Positions 43,063-52,177 of a stretch of DNA of 58,707 nucleotides are shown here, in pieces (the first letter of the stretch is position 1; each line of letters opens with the position of its first letter). The DNA is from Halomonas sp. UBA3074. Its GTDB lineage: Bacteria; Pseudomonadota; Gammaproteobacteria; Pseudomonadales; Halomonadaceae. The notes under the pieces are model-generated. The model saw nothing but the letters and a program-made list of their open reading frames with translations, had not been told where the DNA came from and did not search any database. The DNA lies in NCBI RefSeq assembly GCF_002366715.1, contig NZ_DFBS01000002.1, forward strand, positions 24,187 to 82,893, in the 5' to 3' direction. The position numbers were made by a program, and so were the translations under genes.

Positions 43063-44448
43063 ATGAGGCAAACTAAACGTAGTCCCATCACTGAGCGCTA
43101 CCCCGCTCAAGTATTCGTACCGTTTATCGATTCGTTTCTGGTCTTTGTGGGCGGCTTTATTGCTCACTACATACGCTTTGGCACTTTCGATGTGCATGAG
43201 CGCTTCATCGTCGGGCTGCTCTTAATCTCTGTTTTCATCGTGATGGCTAACTTCATTGACGATGCTTACGTTCGTTGGCGTACCACTGGGCTTTCCACCA
43301 TTCTGTTTCGCTTGGTGGGGGTTTGGGTAGGGGGCACGCTGGCGGCTGCTTCGATTATTTACCTGGCTGATGCATCGGTGCGTTATTCGCGCCTATGGCT
43401 GGGCATGACCATGCTGATCTCGCTGGTATTGGCAGGCGGTGTTCGCGTCACGATTATGTTGGTTTTGAAGTATGCCCGCGCCCATGGTCAGAATCTGCGC
43501 GGGGTGTTTCTGGTGGGGCCAGGCTCGAACTTGCTCAACGTGGCCAGGAGTATGCGCCAATCGCCTGGCGAGGGTTTTGCTATCTCGGGTGTTCAGCGGT
43601 TGAAGGGTGCGCCCGATCAGGCGTTTTTGGAGTGCTTGGCGCGGCGCGTGGAAACATCCGAGGCCAGAGAAGTTTGGATCTGCCTGCCGCTGGAGATGGG
43701 CAGCACGGTGCGTGAAATTGTCCATAGCTTGCGGCATCAAACGGTGGAAGTGCGGTTTATCCCTGAGTTTGGCGAAATTCAGCTATTGAATCACCAAATT
43801 AGCGAAGTGGCGGGGCGTTTTGCCATCGACCTAAGCGTGACGCCCATGGTCGAAACGGCGCGGTTTTTGAAACGAATCGAAGATGTGGTGATGGGGTCGA
43901 TCTTTCTGCTGGCATCGCTACCGATCTGCTTGGTGATTGCGTTGGTGCTTAAATGCCAGTCGCCCGGCCCAGTGCTGTTTAAGCAGTACCGCATGGGTAT
44001 CAATGGCAAGCGGTTTAAGGTGTACAAATTCCGCTCCATGGAGGTTCATGAGGAGTCGAGTGGCCATGTCACGCAGGCAAGCCGCGGTGATCCTCGAGTC
44101 ACCAAGTTTGGTGCTTTTTTGCGGCGTACCTCTTTGGATGAGCTGCCCCAGTTTTACAACGTGCTACAAGGCAGAATGTCCGTGGTTGGCCCGAGGCCCC
44201 ATGCGTTAGCACACAATGATCAGTATAAAGAACTGGTCGAATCTTATATGAAACGCCATAAGGTCAAGCCGGGAATGACCGGCTGGGCGCAAGTGAACGG
44301 CTTCAGGGGGGAGACTGATACCCTCGATAAGATGGAACGCCGCGTCGAACATGATCTCTGGTATATCGACAATTGGTCATTGTGGCTGGATTTACGCATC
44401 ATCGCGCTGACCATCTTCAAAGGGTTTGTGAACCCGAATGCCTATTGA
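43063..44448 (+). CDS. polyprenyl-phosphate sugar-1-phosphate transferase, second copy
   Basis: 461-residue paralogue of the product of 9692-11071. It has N-terminal membrane spans, the Rossmann-like middle (GVFLVGPGSNLLNVARS), a hydrophobic hairpin near 275 and the C-terminal domain: FKQYRMGINGKRFKVYKFRS, RRTSLDELPQFYNVLQG, MSVVGPRPHALAHND, KPGMTGWAQVNGFRG. All key catalytic segments are present. It starts a different initiation step or glycan from the first copy. The 42869-43062 gap has no gene that I can support. Confidence 0.92.
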   Translation: MRQTKRSPITERYPAQVFVPFIDSFLVFVGGFIAHYIRFGTFDVHERFIVGLLLISVFIVMANFIDDAYVRWRTTGLSTILFRLVGVWVGGTLAAASIIYLADASVRYSRLWLGMTMLISLVLAGGVRVTIMLVLKYARAHGQNLRGVFLVGPGSNLLNVARSMRQSPGEGFAISGVQRLKGAPDQAFLECLARRVETSEAREVWICLPLEMGSTVREIVHSLRHQTVEVRFIPEFGEIQLLNHQISEVAGRFAIDLSVTPMVETARFLKRIEDVVMGSIFLLASLPICLVIALVLKCQSPGPVLFKQYRMGINGKRFKVYKFRSMEVHEESSGHVTQASRGDPRVTKFGAFLRRTSLDELPQFYNVLQGRMSVVGPRPHALAHNDQYKELVESYMKRHKVKPGMTGWAQVNGFRGETDTLDKMERRVEHDLWYIDNWSLWLDLRIIALTIFKGFVNPNAY

Positions 44449-44540
44449 GCAATCTAGCCAAGTGAGTAGTGCTTGAGCTGCCGGGCGAAGCCATCTTCGC
44501 GATGGTGTGCGCCTTCAAATTAAGATCTTTATGTTAAAGT

Positions 44541-44566
44541 GGTCGGCCTTTGTGCCGACCTTTTTT
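44541..44566 (+). terminator. terminator before the ligase-like gene
   Basis: GGTCGGC (44541-44547) pairs with GCCGACC (44554-44560), followed by TTTTTT. It lies inside a possible longer ORF of the next gene, which argues for the ATG at 44600 as the true start. Confidence 0.8.
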
Positions 44567-44599
44567 GTTTTTACCCCTTACTTAGTTGATGGAACAGCT

Positions 44600-45862
44600 A
44601 TGCCCAGCTTACCCAATGCCTCTCCTTTCTCTCTTGCGGCGATCATGCGCGCTTATACCAGCCTGGCAGTATTCCTACTGGGCGCCATCGCGTTGATCGT
44701 GCCAAGCGGTTATTCGCTGGGGGCGGTCATGCTGCTGCTGGCCAGTGGGCTCTTATTGTTTACCCAACCTGTGCTTGGATTGAAACGCCAGGACTACTTA
44801 GTGATGGCGGCGTTGATGGCTTACGCCTTCATTGGCATGTTGGCCGCGTGGTGGGATGGCCAAGGCACCCGGGGGTTCGATGAGCCCATACGCTTTCTAC
44901 TGGCCGTGCCTGCCATGCTGTTAGTGATGGCTTGCCCACCCCGTTTGGGTTGGCTGTGGAGCGGTTTGGCGCTTGGGGCTATCGGGGCAGGCTGTTGGGC
45001 TGGCTGGCAGAAGTTGGTCGAGGGAGCCTTGCGGGCGGGCGGTTTTACCTTCGTTATTCAGTTTGGCAACTTGAGCATGCTGCTGGGGATTCTCTGTTTG
45101 GCGGGGTTAGGTTGGGCGATGGTGCAACCGCACCGAACGGGCTGGGTCGCTTTGCTATTGGTAGGGGCCGTGGCAGGCATGCTTGGTTCACTGTTTTCAG
45201 GTAGCCGAGGCGGCTGGATTGGCTTGCCCTTCGTACTGCTGGTGCTTTATCGGGGTTATGGCCACCAATTACCGAGTCAATTGAAGATAGGCGCCTTGAT
45301 TGCCGTGGTGCTGGGTGGGTTACTGGTCTATTTCCTGCCGCAAACCGGCGTTCAGCTAAGGGTGGAAGAGGCGTTTAGTGATATTGCGCTTTATGTGTCG
45401 GGGGAAACCTCTGAGACCTCCCTTGGGGCACGTTTTGAGATGTGGAAGGGTGCCTATCACTTGATACTGGAAAAGCCGTTCTTTGGGTGGGGCGATAATG
45501 GCTATCAAGCAGGCATCCAAATGCTGGCCAATAATGGGATGATCGATCCTATCGCGACCCACTATAGCCATGCCCATAACGAGTTCATCGATGCTTTTGC
45601 CAAGCGTGGCGTGGTGGGCTTGGCGGTGTTGTTAGCCCTTTATCTCGTTCCAATGCGGCTTTTTGCACGGCACATCGCTGCTACCAATCTTGAATTACGC
45701 GCGCTTGCGGTGGCGGGTGTGCTGCTTCCCGTTGCTTTTATCGATTTCGGTTTTTCGCAGGCATTTTTAACTCATAACAGTGGGGTGATGATGTACGCCT
45801 TTTTGCTTGCCGTGCTGTGGGGGTGTTTCTCGGTACGCGCTAGGCAGCATCATTCAACTTAA
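44600..45862 (+). CDS. O-antigen ligase / Wzy-C family membrane protein
   Basis: From ATG 44600 the product has 420 residues, with about ten to twelve membrane spans; an upstream start at 44507 would run through a terminator and is rejected. The Wzy-C region carries FSGSRGGWIGLPFVLLVLYR near residue 200 and the large periplasmic loop with EMWKGAYHLILEKPFFGWGD and HYSHAHNEFIDAFAKRGVVG, the conserved His and Arg motifs. In a system with Wzm/Wzt export, ligation of glycan to lipid A core or to a surface protein is more likely than Wzy polymerisation. The acceptor is not known. Confidence 0.82.
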   Translation: MPSLPNASPFSLAAIMRAYTSLAVFLLGAIALIVPSGYSLGAVMLLLASGLLLFTQPVLGLKRQDYLVMAALMAYAFIGMLAAWWDGQGTRGFDEPIRFLLAVPAMLLVMACPPRLGWLWSGLALGAIGAGCWAGWQKLVEGALRAGGFTFVIQFGNLSMLLGILCLAGLGWAMVQPHRTGWVALLLVGAVAGMLGSLFSGSRGGWIGLPFVLLVLYRGYGHQLPSQLKIGALIAVVLGGLLVYFLPQTGVQLRVEEAFSDIALYVSGETSETSLGARFEMWKGAYHLILEKPFFGWGDNGYQAGIQMLANNGMIDPIATHYSHAHNEFIDAFAKRGVVGLAVLLALYLVPMRLFARHIAATNLELRALAVAGVLLPVAFIDFGFSQAFLTHNSGVMMYAFLLAVLWGCFSVRARQHHST

Positions 45863-46125
45863 TAAGGCTACTTGCTATGCGCATTGTCAGTCCGGCGTCA
45901 TGAGTGCCTTTGAAGCTACTTAATGACGGTGTCAACGTAGGTTGTACTGGATTAGAAATCTCAGTAGTCTCAGATGGCGGGATTAACAATTTGCTACACA
46001 TGATTTACGAATGCTGAAGTAGTATTTGTTGGTTCGGACTCATGCCTGGAGTGACGCATAAGTAGCAGGAAACGCTGTATGGTGGGGTCTCCGTACAATA
46101 ACAGCCGAATAAATTTCAAGGGATA

Positions 46126-46818
46126 ATGAAAACGATGCTTAATACGAAAAAAACACTCGCATTAGCCGTCAGCGCTGTCACGTTGACGATGCTCGCCGGG
46201 ACTAGCTTCGCGTACGATAAAAAGGTTTCTGTTTCCGCTATTGCGGGTACCACGGGCTTTGGTGCCGATGCCTCTTGGCGTTTCCATGAAAACCTAGCGG
46301 TAACCGCCCGTTACACCGATGGTTTGGATTACGACACCGACTTCGATGAAGATGATGTCAACTACGACGCTGACTTTGAAATGAAAGCGTCTAGCGTCAA
46401 ATTGGATTATTTTCCGTTTGGCGGCAGCTTCTTTTTATCGGCAGGCATCATGATGCCGGATATCGAAGCGAACGTGGTCGGCACACCGGATAACGACACC
46501 ACCTACGAATTCAATGACCGTACTTATACTGCCGCTGAAATTGGTTCGGTCGTGGGGACTGCGACCGTCTCAGACGGCACTCAGCCGTATGTAGGGCTTG
46601 GCTGGCGCAGCTCTCACCAGAGCGGGTTCTCATTCTTCTCTGAGTTCGGCGTTGTGGCCACCAATGTGGATGTGTCTTTGAGCACAAGCCGTAACTTCGA
46701 AGCGCTCAACCCCCAGTTACGCGATGATATTCGTGCTGAAGAGCAAAGCCTTGAAGACGATATCGATAAGTTCCCGCTCTTCCCGGTCGCGGTGCTGGGT
46801 GTTACTTATACCTTTTAA
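46126..46818 (+). CDS. outer-membrane beta-barrel protein (OmpW-like)
   Basis: Predicted 230 residues with a signal peptide (TLALAVSAVTLTMLAGTSFA, cleaved near residue 29). The mature part is a series of amphipathic beta strands rich in aromatic and acidic residues, ending in VAVLGVTYTF with the C-terminal Phe used for outer-membrane assembly. The start could also be ATG 46135. No ligand is evident. A decayed relative lies at 37930-38565. A terminator follows at 46861. The 263 bp upstream hold no clear gene. Confidence 0.8.
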   Translation: MKTMLNTKKTLALAVSAVTLTMLAGTSFAYDKKVSVSAIAGTTGFGADASWRFHENLAVTARYTDGLDYDTDFDEDDVNYDADFEMKASSVKLDYFPFGGSFFLSAGIMMPDIEANVVGTPDNDTTYEFNDRTYTAAEIGSVVGTATVSDGTQPYVGLGWRSSHQSGFSFFSEFGVVATNVDVSLSTSRNFEALNPQLRDDIRAEEQSLEDDIDKFPLFPVAVLGVTYTF

Positions 46819-46860
46819 GCGCTGAGCCTGTTTTTTAACCGCTGATACAGGCGCTTGTAA

Positions 46861-46896
46861 ACCCGCCATCACCCAACAGGTGTTGGCGGGTTTTTG
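46861..46896 (+). terminator. terminator after the OmpW-like gene
   Basis: ACCCGCCA (46861-46868) pairs with TGGCGGGT (46884-46891), followed by TTTTT. Confidence 0.88.
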
Positions 46897-46997
46897 CTAA
46901 CTAAATATTGCCTTTCGTGCTCTCTTATTGCATCGTCGAGGTGGTATTAGTTTTATTTAATAAAGCTAATGGCCTATAGACGTTAATTGGAGAGCTG

Positions 46998-48434
46998 ATG
47001 ATGGCAACACATTCCATATCGAATTCCTTATCCACGATCGTTCATCACGGCGGTGCCAGCGGCGTTACTGGTAGTTGCCATCAACTCTTCAGCCAGAGTG
47101 AGTCTTCACTGTTAATCGATTGTGGGCTGTTCCAAGGCGAAGACGCCCAGCAGGATAGCTTCGCGCAGCTCTCGATCGATTTTGATATTTCCACGGTCAA
47201 AGCGTTGGTGATTACCCATGTGCATATCGACCATGTGGGGCGGCTGCCTTATCTCCTGGCGGCGGGGTTTACCGGCCCCATCATTTGCTCGAAGCCTTCG
47301 GCAAAGCTATTACCGCTAGTGATTGAAGATGCGCTGAAAATCGGCTTTACCCGTGATTCGCGTTTGATTGAGCAGTTTTTAGAACGGGTCGAGCAGCAGT
47401 TAGTGCCGATCGATTATGCGAAGTGGCACACCGTAGAAGAGTCTTCCTCTTTAAGTATGAAGATAAAACTGCAGCGGGCGGGCCATATTCTGGGGTCGAG
47501 TTACGTTGAGGTGGTATTAGCCGATCCTCGTTCAAAGCGCCGTGAGCGGGTCGTGTTCTCGGGTGATTTGGGGGCGGCCAATTCGCCTTTGCTGCCTGCG
47601 CCGAAATCGCCTGCTCGGGCGGATGTGCTGGTGCTGGAGTCGACCTATGGTGATCGCCTGCACGAAGGGCGTAATGAAAGAGCGACGTTGCTGAAAAAGG
47701 CGATCGAGCAGGCGATGACGAATCAGGGAACGGTAATTATTCCTGCCTTCAGTATTGGGCGCACCCAAGAGCTGCTTTATGAGTTAGAGGGCATTATTCA
47801 TCGGGCGGGCAATGATGCGCTGTGGCAGTCGCTGGAAATTATCGTCGATTCGCCGTTGGCGGCGCGTTTTACTCGGGTTTACCGCGATTTAAAACCCTTT
47901 TGGGACGCTGAAGCGCAGACGCGCTTGAAGGCAGGGCGGCACCCGCTCAACTTCGCTGCGCTGTATACCGTCGATAGCCATGAAACCCATGAGCAAACGG
48001 TTCGCTATTTAGCCGAAAGCGGCCGACCCGCGGTGGTGATTGCGGCCAGCGGGATGTGCGCCGGTGGGCGGGTCGTTAATTACTTGAAAGCCATGCTGGG
48101 CGACCCGCGCCACCAGGTGTTGTTTGTGGGTTACCAAGGCGCGGGCACACCGGGCCGCGATATACAGCGCTACGGGCCCCAGGGGGGTTGGGTGATGTTG
48201 GATGGCGAGCGTTATGATATTCGCGCCGGGGTGACCACCATTAGCGGCTACTCCGCCCACGCTGACCAACGCGATTTACTCAATTTCATCAAGCGCATGC
48301 GCCACTGGCCGCAGGAAATCCGCCTAGTGCATGGTGATGCAGAGGCCAAGCGCGTGCTTAAAACCGCCATTGAAGCGATGGCCCATAAAACCGGGCGATC
48401 CATCAGTGTTGTTTTGCCTGCGGAGAGTGAGTGA
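46998..48434 (+). CDS. metallo-beta-lactamase/beta-CASP RNA-processing nuclease
   Basis: Predicted 478 residues. The MBL domain shows ITHVHIDHVGRLPYL (HxHxDH, near residue 75), HILGSSYVEVV, the FSGDLGAANSPLLP motif and LVLESTYGDR. The beta-CASP domain contains IPAFSIGRTQELLYEL, VIAASGMCAGGRVVNYLK, and the C-terminal SGYSAHADQRDLL and LVHGDAEAKRVL. This is the domain order of CPSF73-like/YsH1 family enzymes that cut RNA. GGAGAGCTG precedes the ATG. Single gene; the downstream side is a long repeat array. Confidence 0.9.
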   Translation: MMATHSISNSLSTIVHHGGASGVTGSCHQLFSQSESSLLIDCGLFQGEDAQQDSFAQLSIDFDISTVKALVITHVHIDHVGRLPYLLAAGFTGPIICSKPSAKLLPLVIEDALKIGFTRDSRLIEQFLERVEQQLVPIDYAKWHTVEESSSLSMKIKLQRAGHILGSSYVEVVLADPRSKRRERVVFSGDLGAANSPLLPAPKSPARADVLVLESTYGDRLHEGRNERATLLKKAIEQAMTNQGTVIIPAFSIGRTQELLYELEGIIHRAGNDALWQSLEIIVDSPLAARFTRVYRDLKPFWDAEAQTRLKAGRHPLNFAALYTVDSHETHEQTVRYLAESGRPAVVIAASGMCAGGRVVNYLKAMLGDPRHQVLFVGYQGAGTPGRDIQRYGPQGGWVMLDGERYDIRAGVTTISGYSAHADQRDLLNFIKRMRHWPQEIRLVHGDAEAKRVLKTAIEAMAHKTGRSISVVLPAESE

Positions 48435-48439
48435 TTTTT

Positions 48440-49450
48440 GGTGGGCAGGATCAATAATGATCGCCCAATAAATTGGGCTCCTACACAACCTGATGCGTGC
48501 ACCTTGCCCTTGTAGGAGCCCGACTCGTCGGGCGATCAGGCTTTCTAGAAGCATCGTTGCTGATCGCGCAATGAATTGCGCTCCTACAGGGCGATCAGGC
48601 CGTCTAGAAGCATTCACCTACGGTGCCTTGATCCTTGCTGATCGCGCAATGAATTGCGCTCCTACAAAACCTTATGCGTGCACCTAGCCCTTGTTGGAGC
48701 CCGACTCGTCGGGCGATCAGGTTTTCTAGAAGCATCGTTGTTGATCGCGCAATGAATTGCGCTCCTACAGGGCGATCAGGCTTTCTAGAAGCATTCACTT
48801 ACGGTGCCTTGATCCTTGCTGATCGCCCAATGAATTGGGCTCCTACAGAACCCTATGCGTGCACCCAGCCCTTGTAGGAGCCCGACTTGTCGGGCGATCG
48901 GGCCGTCTATAAGCAATTATCATCGGTGCCTTGATCCTTGCTGATCGCGAAATGAATTGCGCTCCTACAAAACCTGATGCCTGCACCCAACCCTTGCAGG
49001 AGCCCGACTCGTCGGGCGATCAGGCCTACTACCCGCATTTACCTACGGTGCCTCGATCGTTGCTAATCGCGCAATGAATTGCGCTCCTACAACACCTTAT
49101 GCGTGCACCTAGCCCTTGTAGGAGCCCGACTCTTCGGGCGATCAGGTTTTCTAGAAGCATCGTTGCTGATCGCGCAATGAATTGCGCTCCTACAGGGCGA
49201 TCAGGCCGTCTAGAAGCATTCACCTACGGTGCCTTGATCCTTGCTGATCGCCCAATGAATTGGGCTCCTACATAACCCTATGCGTGCACCCAGCCATTGT
49301 AGGAGCCCGACTTGCCGGGCGATCAGGCTTTCTAGAAGCATTCACTTACGGTGCCTCGATCCTTGCTGATCGCCCAATGAATTGCGCGCCTACAAAACCT
49401 TATGCGTGCACCGAGCCATTGTAGGAGCCCGACTTGTCGGGCGATGTGTA
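48440..49450. repeat. REP-like family 2, large array
   Basis: About nine forward cores (GTAGGAGCCCGAC[T/C]..GTCGGGCGATCAGG, for example near 48511, 48690, 48871, 48999, 49118, 49299 and 49423) alternate with the reverse-type hairpin in two versions: GATCGCCCAATGAATTGGGC and GATCGCGCAATGAATTGCGC. The second differs at both arms, so pairing is kept. Spacers contain TCTAGAAGCAT and CTACGGTGCCTTGATCC. The array is about 44 kb from the RAYT gene. Small ORFs here are repeat translations. Confidence 0.93.
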
Positions 49451-49505
49451 CTTGGTAAGGCAGGAGTGGCCTTCAGTATGGAAGCATGGTTAGGCGTTTA
49501 AGTCC

Positions 49506-50087
49506 TCACCAGCCTCCTTGGCCTTCTAATAAACTGAGGGTGTTGTTATTTAACGGTAGGCGGAAATCGGCACTGCCGAGCACCATGGCGTCGCCAGCGC
49601 GTACTACTCGGGCGCTAACATAGATGTAGTCCTGGCCTTGTGCGTAGGTGCCCATCAGGATAGAGCGGGCGTTGTGCTGGGCGCTGAGGCGCTGCACCTG
49701 GCGTGACAGAATCAACTCGCCCACGCTCTCCTCGATAAACATGCTGTCGCGCATTTTGACTTCACGCACTTGCATGCCCTGGCGCGAAAGTGCCGATGCC
49801 ATGATTTCAGAGCTAATCCGGCCAAGCGTGGAAGATTGGCTAAGGTTGTCGATGCTGACGAACGTGGCGGCAATCATCGGGCTATAGCGCGTCAGGTCCG
49901 GGTTGTTGGCAATCATCTGTTCGGCGGCGGCGTGCACCAGCTCAGAAAGATCGGGTTCCGGTTCGGCGGCGGTGTTGTTAGCATTGCCCATTGCGCTGCA
50001 GCCTGCCAGTAGCAGAAGTGCGGTGCTCAAGAACGCCATACGGCTGATAGCGTAAGCGCGCTGCGCCTTAAAAAGTGTGATCAGCAT
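49506..50087 (-). CDS. FlgO-family lipoprotein
   Basis: ATG 50087, 5 bp after the previous gene's stop, gives 193 residues; the longer frame from 50177 would overlap that gene. The N-terminal signal ends in the lipobox LLAGCSAMG. The rest matches the FlgO domain: a TRYSPMIAATFVSIDNL segment, LGRISSEIMASALSRQGM, SARSILMGTYAQG and VSARVVRAGDAMVLGSADF. FlgO proteins are outer-membrane proteins in Vibrio flagellar H-ring assembly, but the family is broader and there are no flagellar genes here. It is paired with 50092-50829. Confidence 0.8.
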   Translation of the reverse strand: MLITLFKAQRAYAISRMAFLSTALLLLAGCSAMGNANNTAAEPEPDLSELVHAAAEQMIANNPDLTRYSPMIAATFVSIDNLSQSSTLGRISSEIMASALSRQGMQVREVKMRDSMFIEESVGELILSRQVQRLSAQHNARSILMGTYAQGQDYIYVSARVVRAGDAMVLGSADFRLPLNNNTLSLLEGQGGW

Positions 50088-50091
50088 GACA

Positions 50092-50829
50092 TTACCACGT
50101 ATCAGTAAGGGGAACGGTGGGAGTGGTAGGCGCCTGGGGCACGCGATGCGGGGCATATTGACGGCGGTCGCCCGCATTAATGTAGTAAATGTTGGAAGAT
50201 GAGTAGAGAATTCGTTCGCCGTCGATAATTTGCGTCGTCACGATAATTTCTTCATTGCTGGTGCTGGTCCAATTGCCGCTGGTGACGTCGGCGAGCATGC
50301 CCGCCGGAATCAGCCCCAAGGCGGGTTCGCTCCACTGATTAAACGGGATGGTCGCCACGGCGATACCCGCTGTAAGCGCGGTGAAAGCGCCTATCGGTGG
50401 GCGGATAAAATCGCGGTCCCGGTGCTCGACGACTTCCACATCGATAGTGATGTTGGCGCTATTGGTCGTTGGTACCGTGGTGAGATTGGCACCGCGAGAG
50501 ACCAGCTCACTGGTAAGCAGTGTGCGAAAGCCGCGTTCGAACTCGCCACCGCTGTAGGCGCGGAGCTCACCATGGTCGGCTTCGCTGATATGTAAGTCGC
50601 GATTGCGGACACGCTCGCGCTGCAAAATGCTGGTGGCTTCGTGACGCGCGAGCACATCCCAGTGGTGGGCAGCCTGCATGCGTTGCTGCTCGGTGTAGGG
50701 GTAGGTGACGGCAACGGGCGCTTGTGAGGTATTGGCATAAAAGCAGCCGCTGAGCATTAGCGTTGCCAGCCCCAAACCAACAGGACGTATGAAATAGGGT
50801 AAACGACTTAATGAGGGACGGGTGCGCAC
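50092..50829 (-). CDS. uncharacterised lipoprotein
   Basis: Predicted 245 residues. The signal peptide carries a lipobox (LMLSGCFYAN) near residue 30. The mature part is mixed, with DVLARHEATSILQRE, ERGFRTLLTSELVSRGANL, a hydrophobic stretch near 150-180 (IGAFTALTAGIAVATIPF) and IIVTTQIIDGERILYSSSN. I do not recognise a named family. It is co-transcribed with the FlgO-like gene (5-bp gap). Confidence 0.65.
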   Translation of the reverse strand: MRTRPSLSRLPYFIRPVGLGLATLMLSGCFYANTSQAPVAVTYPYTEQQRMQAAHHWDVLARHEATSILQRERVRNRDLHISEADHGELRAYSGGEFERGFRTLLTSELVSRGANLTTVPTTNSANITIDVEVVEHRDRDFIRPPIGAFTALTAGIAVATIPFNQWSEPALGLIPAGMLADVTSGNWTSTSNEEIIVTTQIIDGERILYSSSNIYYINAGDRRQYAPHRVPQAPTTPTVPLTDTW

Positions 50830-50876
50830 CTGCGGGTTCCTTTTTTCGCTACAAAACGGCTTTTGATAGACTGTTC

Positions 50877-50924
50877 TTGATGCTTAGTTTTCTTGATGCC
50901 TAGTTTTCCTGATGCTTAGTTTGC
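50877..50924 (+). repeat. three-copy 16-bp tandem repeat
   Basis: TTGATGCTTAGTTTTC, TTGATGCCTAGTTTTC and CTGATGCTTAGTTTGC stand head to tail upstream of the lipoprotein gene. The rest of 50830-51158 is rich in related TGATTC/CTTAATTC words and has no gene. Confidence 0.75.
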
Positions 50925-51158
50925 CATGACTCATTCGGTGTAATGATTCAGAAATAGCCAGCTCAGTGAGCCTAATTCGAAATACTTAATGTGAAGTACC
51001 TGATTCAGCGTGCTTAATTCAACGCATCTGATGCGAAGGATTTGATTGACAATACTAATCAAGGTACTGATTTCAAACTGCCTAGCGCGGCGCACTTGAT
51101 CAGATCTACCTAGCTACATCGGCCAAGAGGTTCAAAACTTGAATGAGCGACCATATTA

Positions 51159-52166
51159 ATGCTTGAAGATCACCGCAGCGGCCCGCGCCATGATTCGCTG
51201 ATGTCGGCTTATCAGGAAAGCGATAGCAATAGCGGTTGGATGATTAGCTATCTCGATATTATGACCCTGCTGGTGGCGCTTTTCGTGGTCATCATCGCAG
51301 CCGCTGGCGCGGCTGGCCCCGAATGGTTAGCTGGCGATACCGCCGAAGATGAGATTAACCCATCGGTTCCTCCGCTTGAAATCCCTTTACCCGAGGCGTT
51401 AGCGCAAGCGATGCCTGACCGCGCGACGCTTCACACCTGGCGTGGTGAAAGGCTGAGCCCTATGGCGGTGAGTGCTTCGTTGGGGGTGGCGGGCTTGCCG
51501 CCGCTTTCTGCGCGCCCCCGGCGGGTTAGTCACGGTGTTCCTCCGCTCTTGGCCGCACCGCCCCCGGCGCCCGTTGTACCCGCCATCACTTTGCCCAAAC
51601 TGTTGATGCCCGCTGGCAGCGATGATTTTTCGTCACCCTTGGCGGATTACATGGTGGTATTGACCGATCGGCCGCCGGTGAACGTGCAACCGGTTAGCGA
51701 TGAGTCGGTATCAGGTGCGCTGGCTTTGAATCAGGCGCTGTCGCAGCGCGTTGAAGAATCCACGTATCTGCCCGACCTGGAAGGCGTTGAGGTGTCACGG
51801 GTGGACGAGGGGATCAGTTTGCGCGTGCAGGATCAACTGCTGTTTCCTTCCGCTACGGCTGAGTTGACCGACGATGGGTCGTCGCTAGTGGGTAGCTTGC
51901 TGGAGACGATTCAGCGCTACGACGGCGAAGTATGGGTGGAAGGCCACTCTGACAGCCAAACGATCAACACTGAAGAATTCTCTTCCAACTGGGCGCTCTC
52001 GAGTGCGCGCGCCATCGCCATTGTGGAAGCGCTCGAAGCGTCAGGCGTCGATGCAGAGCGCCTACGCGCAGTAGGCTTGGCAGCCACCAGGCCACTGGAA
52101 AGCAATACCACCGCAGAAGGGCGTGCGCGTAACCGGCGGGTTGAAGTCGTTATTCATGTGGAGTAG
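51159..52166 (+). CDS. MotB-like OmpA-domain protein
   Basis: Predicted up to 335 residues (start 51159 or ATG 51201; neither has a good ribosome site). SGWMISYLDIMTLLVALFVV is a MotB-type N-terminal membrane helix with the conserved Asp, followed by a Pro-rich linker and a C-terminal OmpA-like peptidoglycan-binding domain (LLFPSATAELTDDGSSLVGS, VEGHSDSQTINTEEF, NWALSSARAIAIVEAL, ARNRRVEVVI). MotB-like proteins work with MotA-like partners; none is adjacent. It may anchor a cell-envelope complex with the two neighbouring lipoproteins. Confidence 0.82.
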   Translation: MLEDHRSGPRHDSLMSAYQESDSNSGWMISYLDIMTLLVALFVVIIAAAGAAGPEWLAGDTAEDEINPSVPPLEIPLPEALAQAMPDRATLHTWRGERLSPMAVSASLGVAGLPPLSARPRRVSHGVPPLLAAPPPAPVVPAITLPKLLMPAGSDDFSSPLADYMVVLTDRPPVNVQPVSDESVSGALALNQALSQRVEESTYLPDLEGVEVSRVDEGISLRVQDQLLFPSATAELTDDGSSLVGSLLETIQRYDGEVWVEGHSDSQTINTEEFSSNWALSSARAIAIVEALEASGVDAERLRAVGLAATRPLESNTTAEGRARNRRVEVVIHVE

Positions 52167-52177
52167 GGCTCTACCTT

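Noticed and set aside
51159..52166. MotB-like protein as part of a Zorya-type defence system
   Set aside because: No ZorA-like MotA homologue, helicase or nuclease partner is present nearby.
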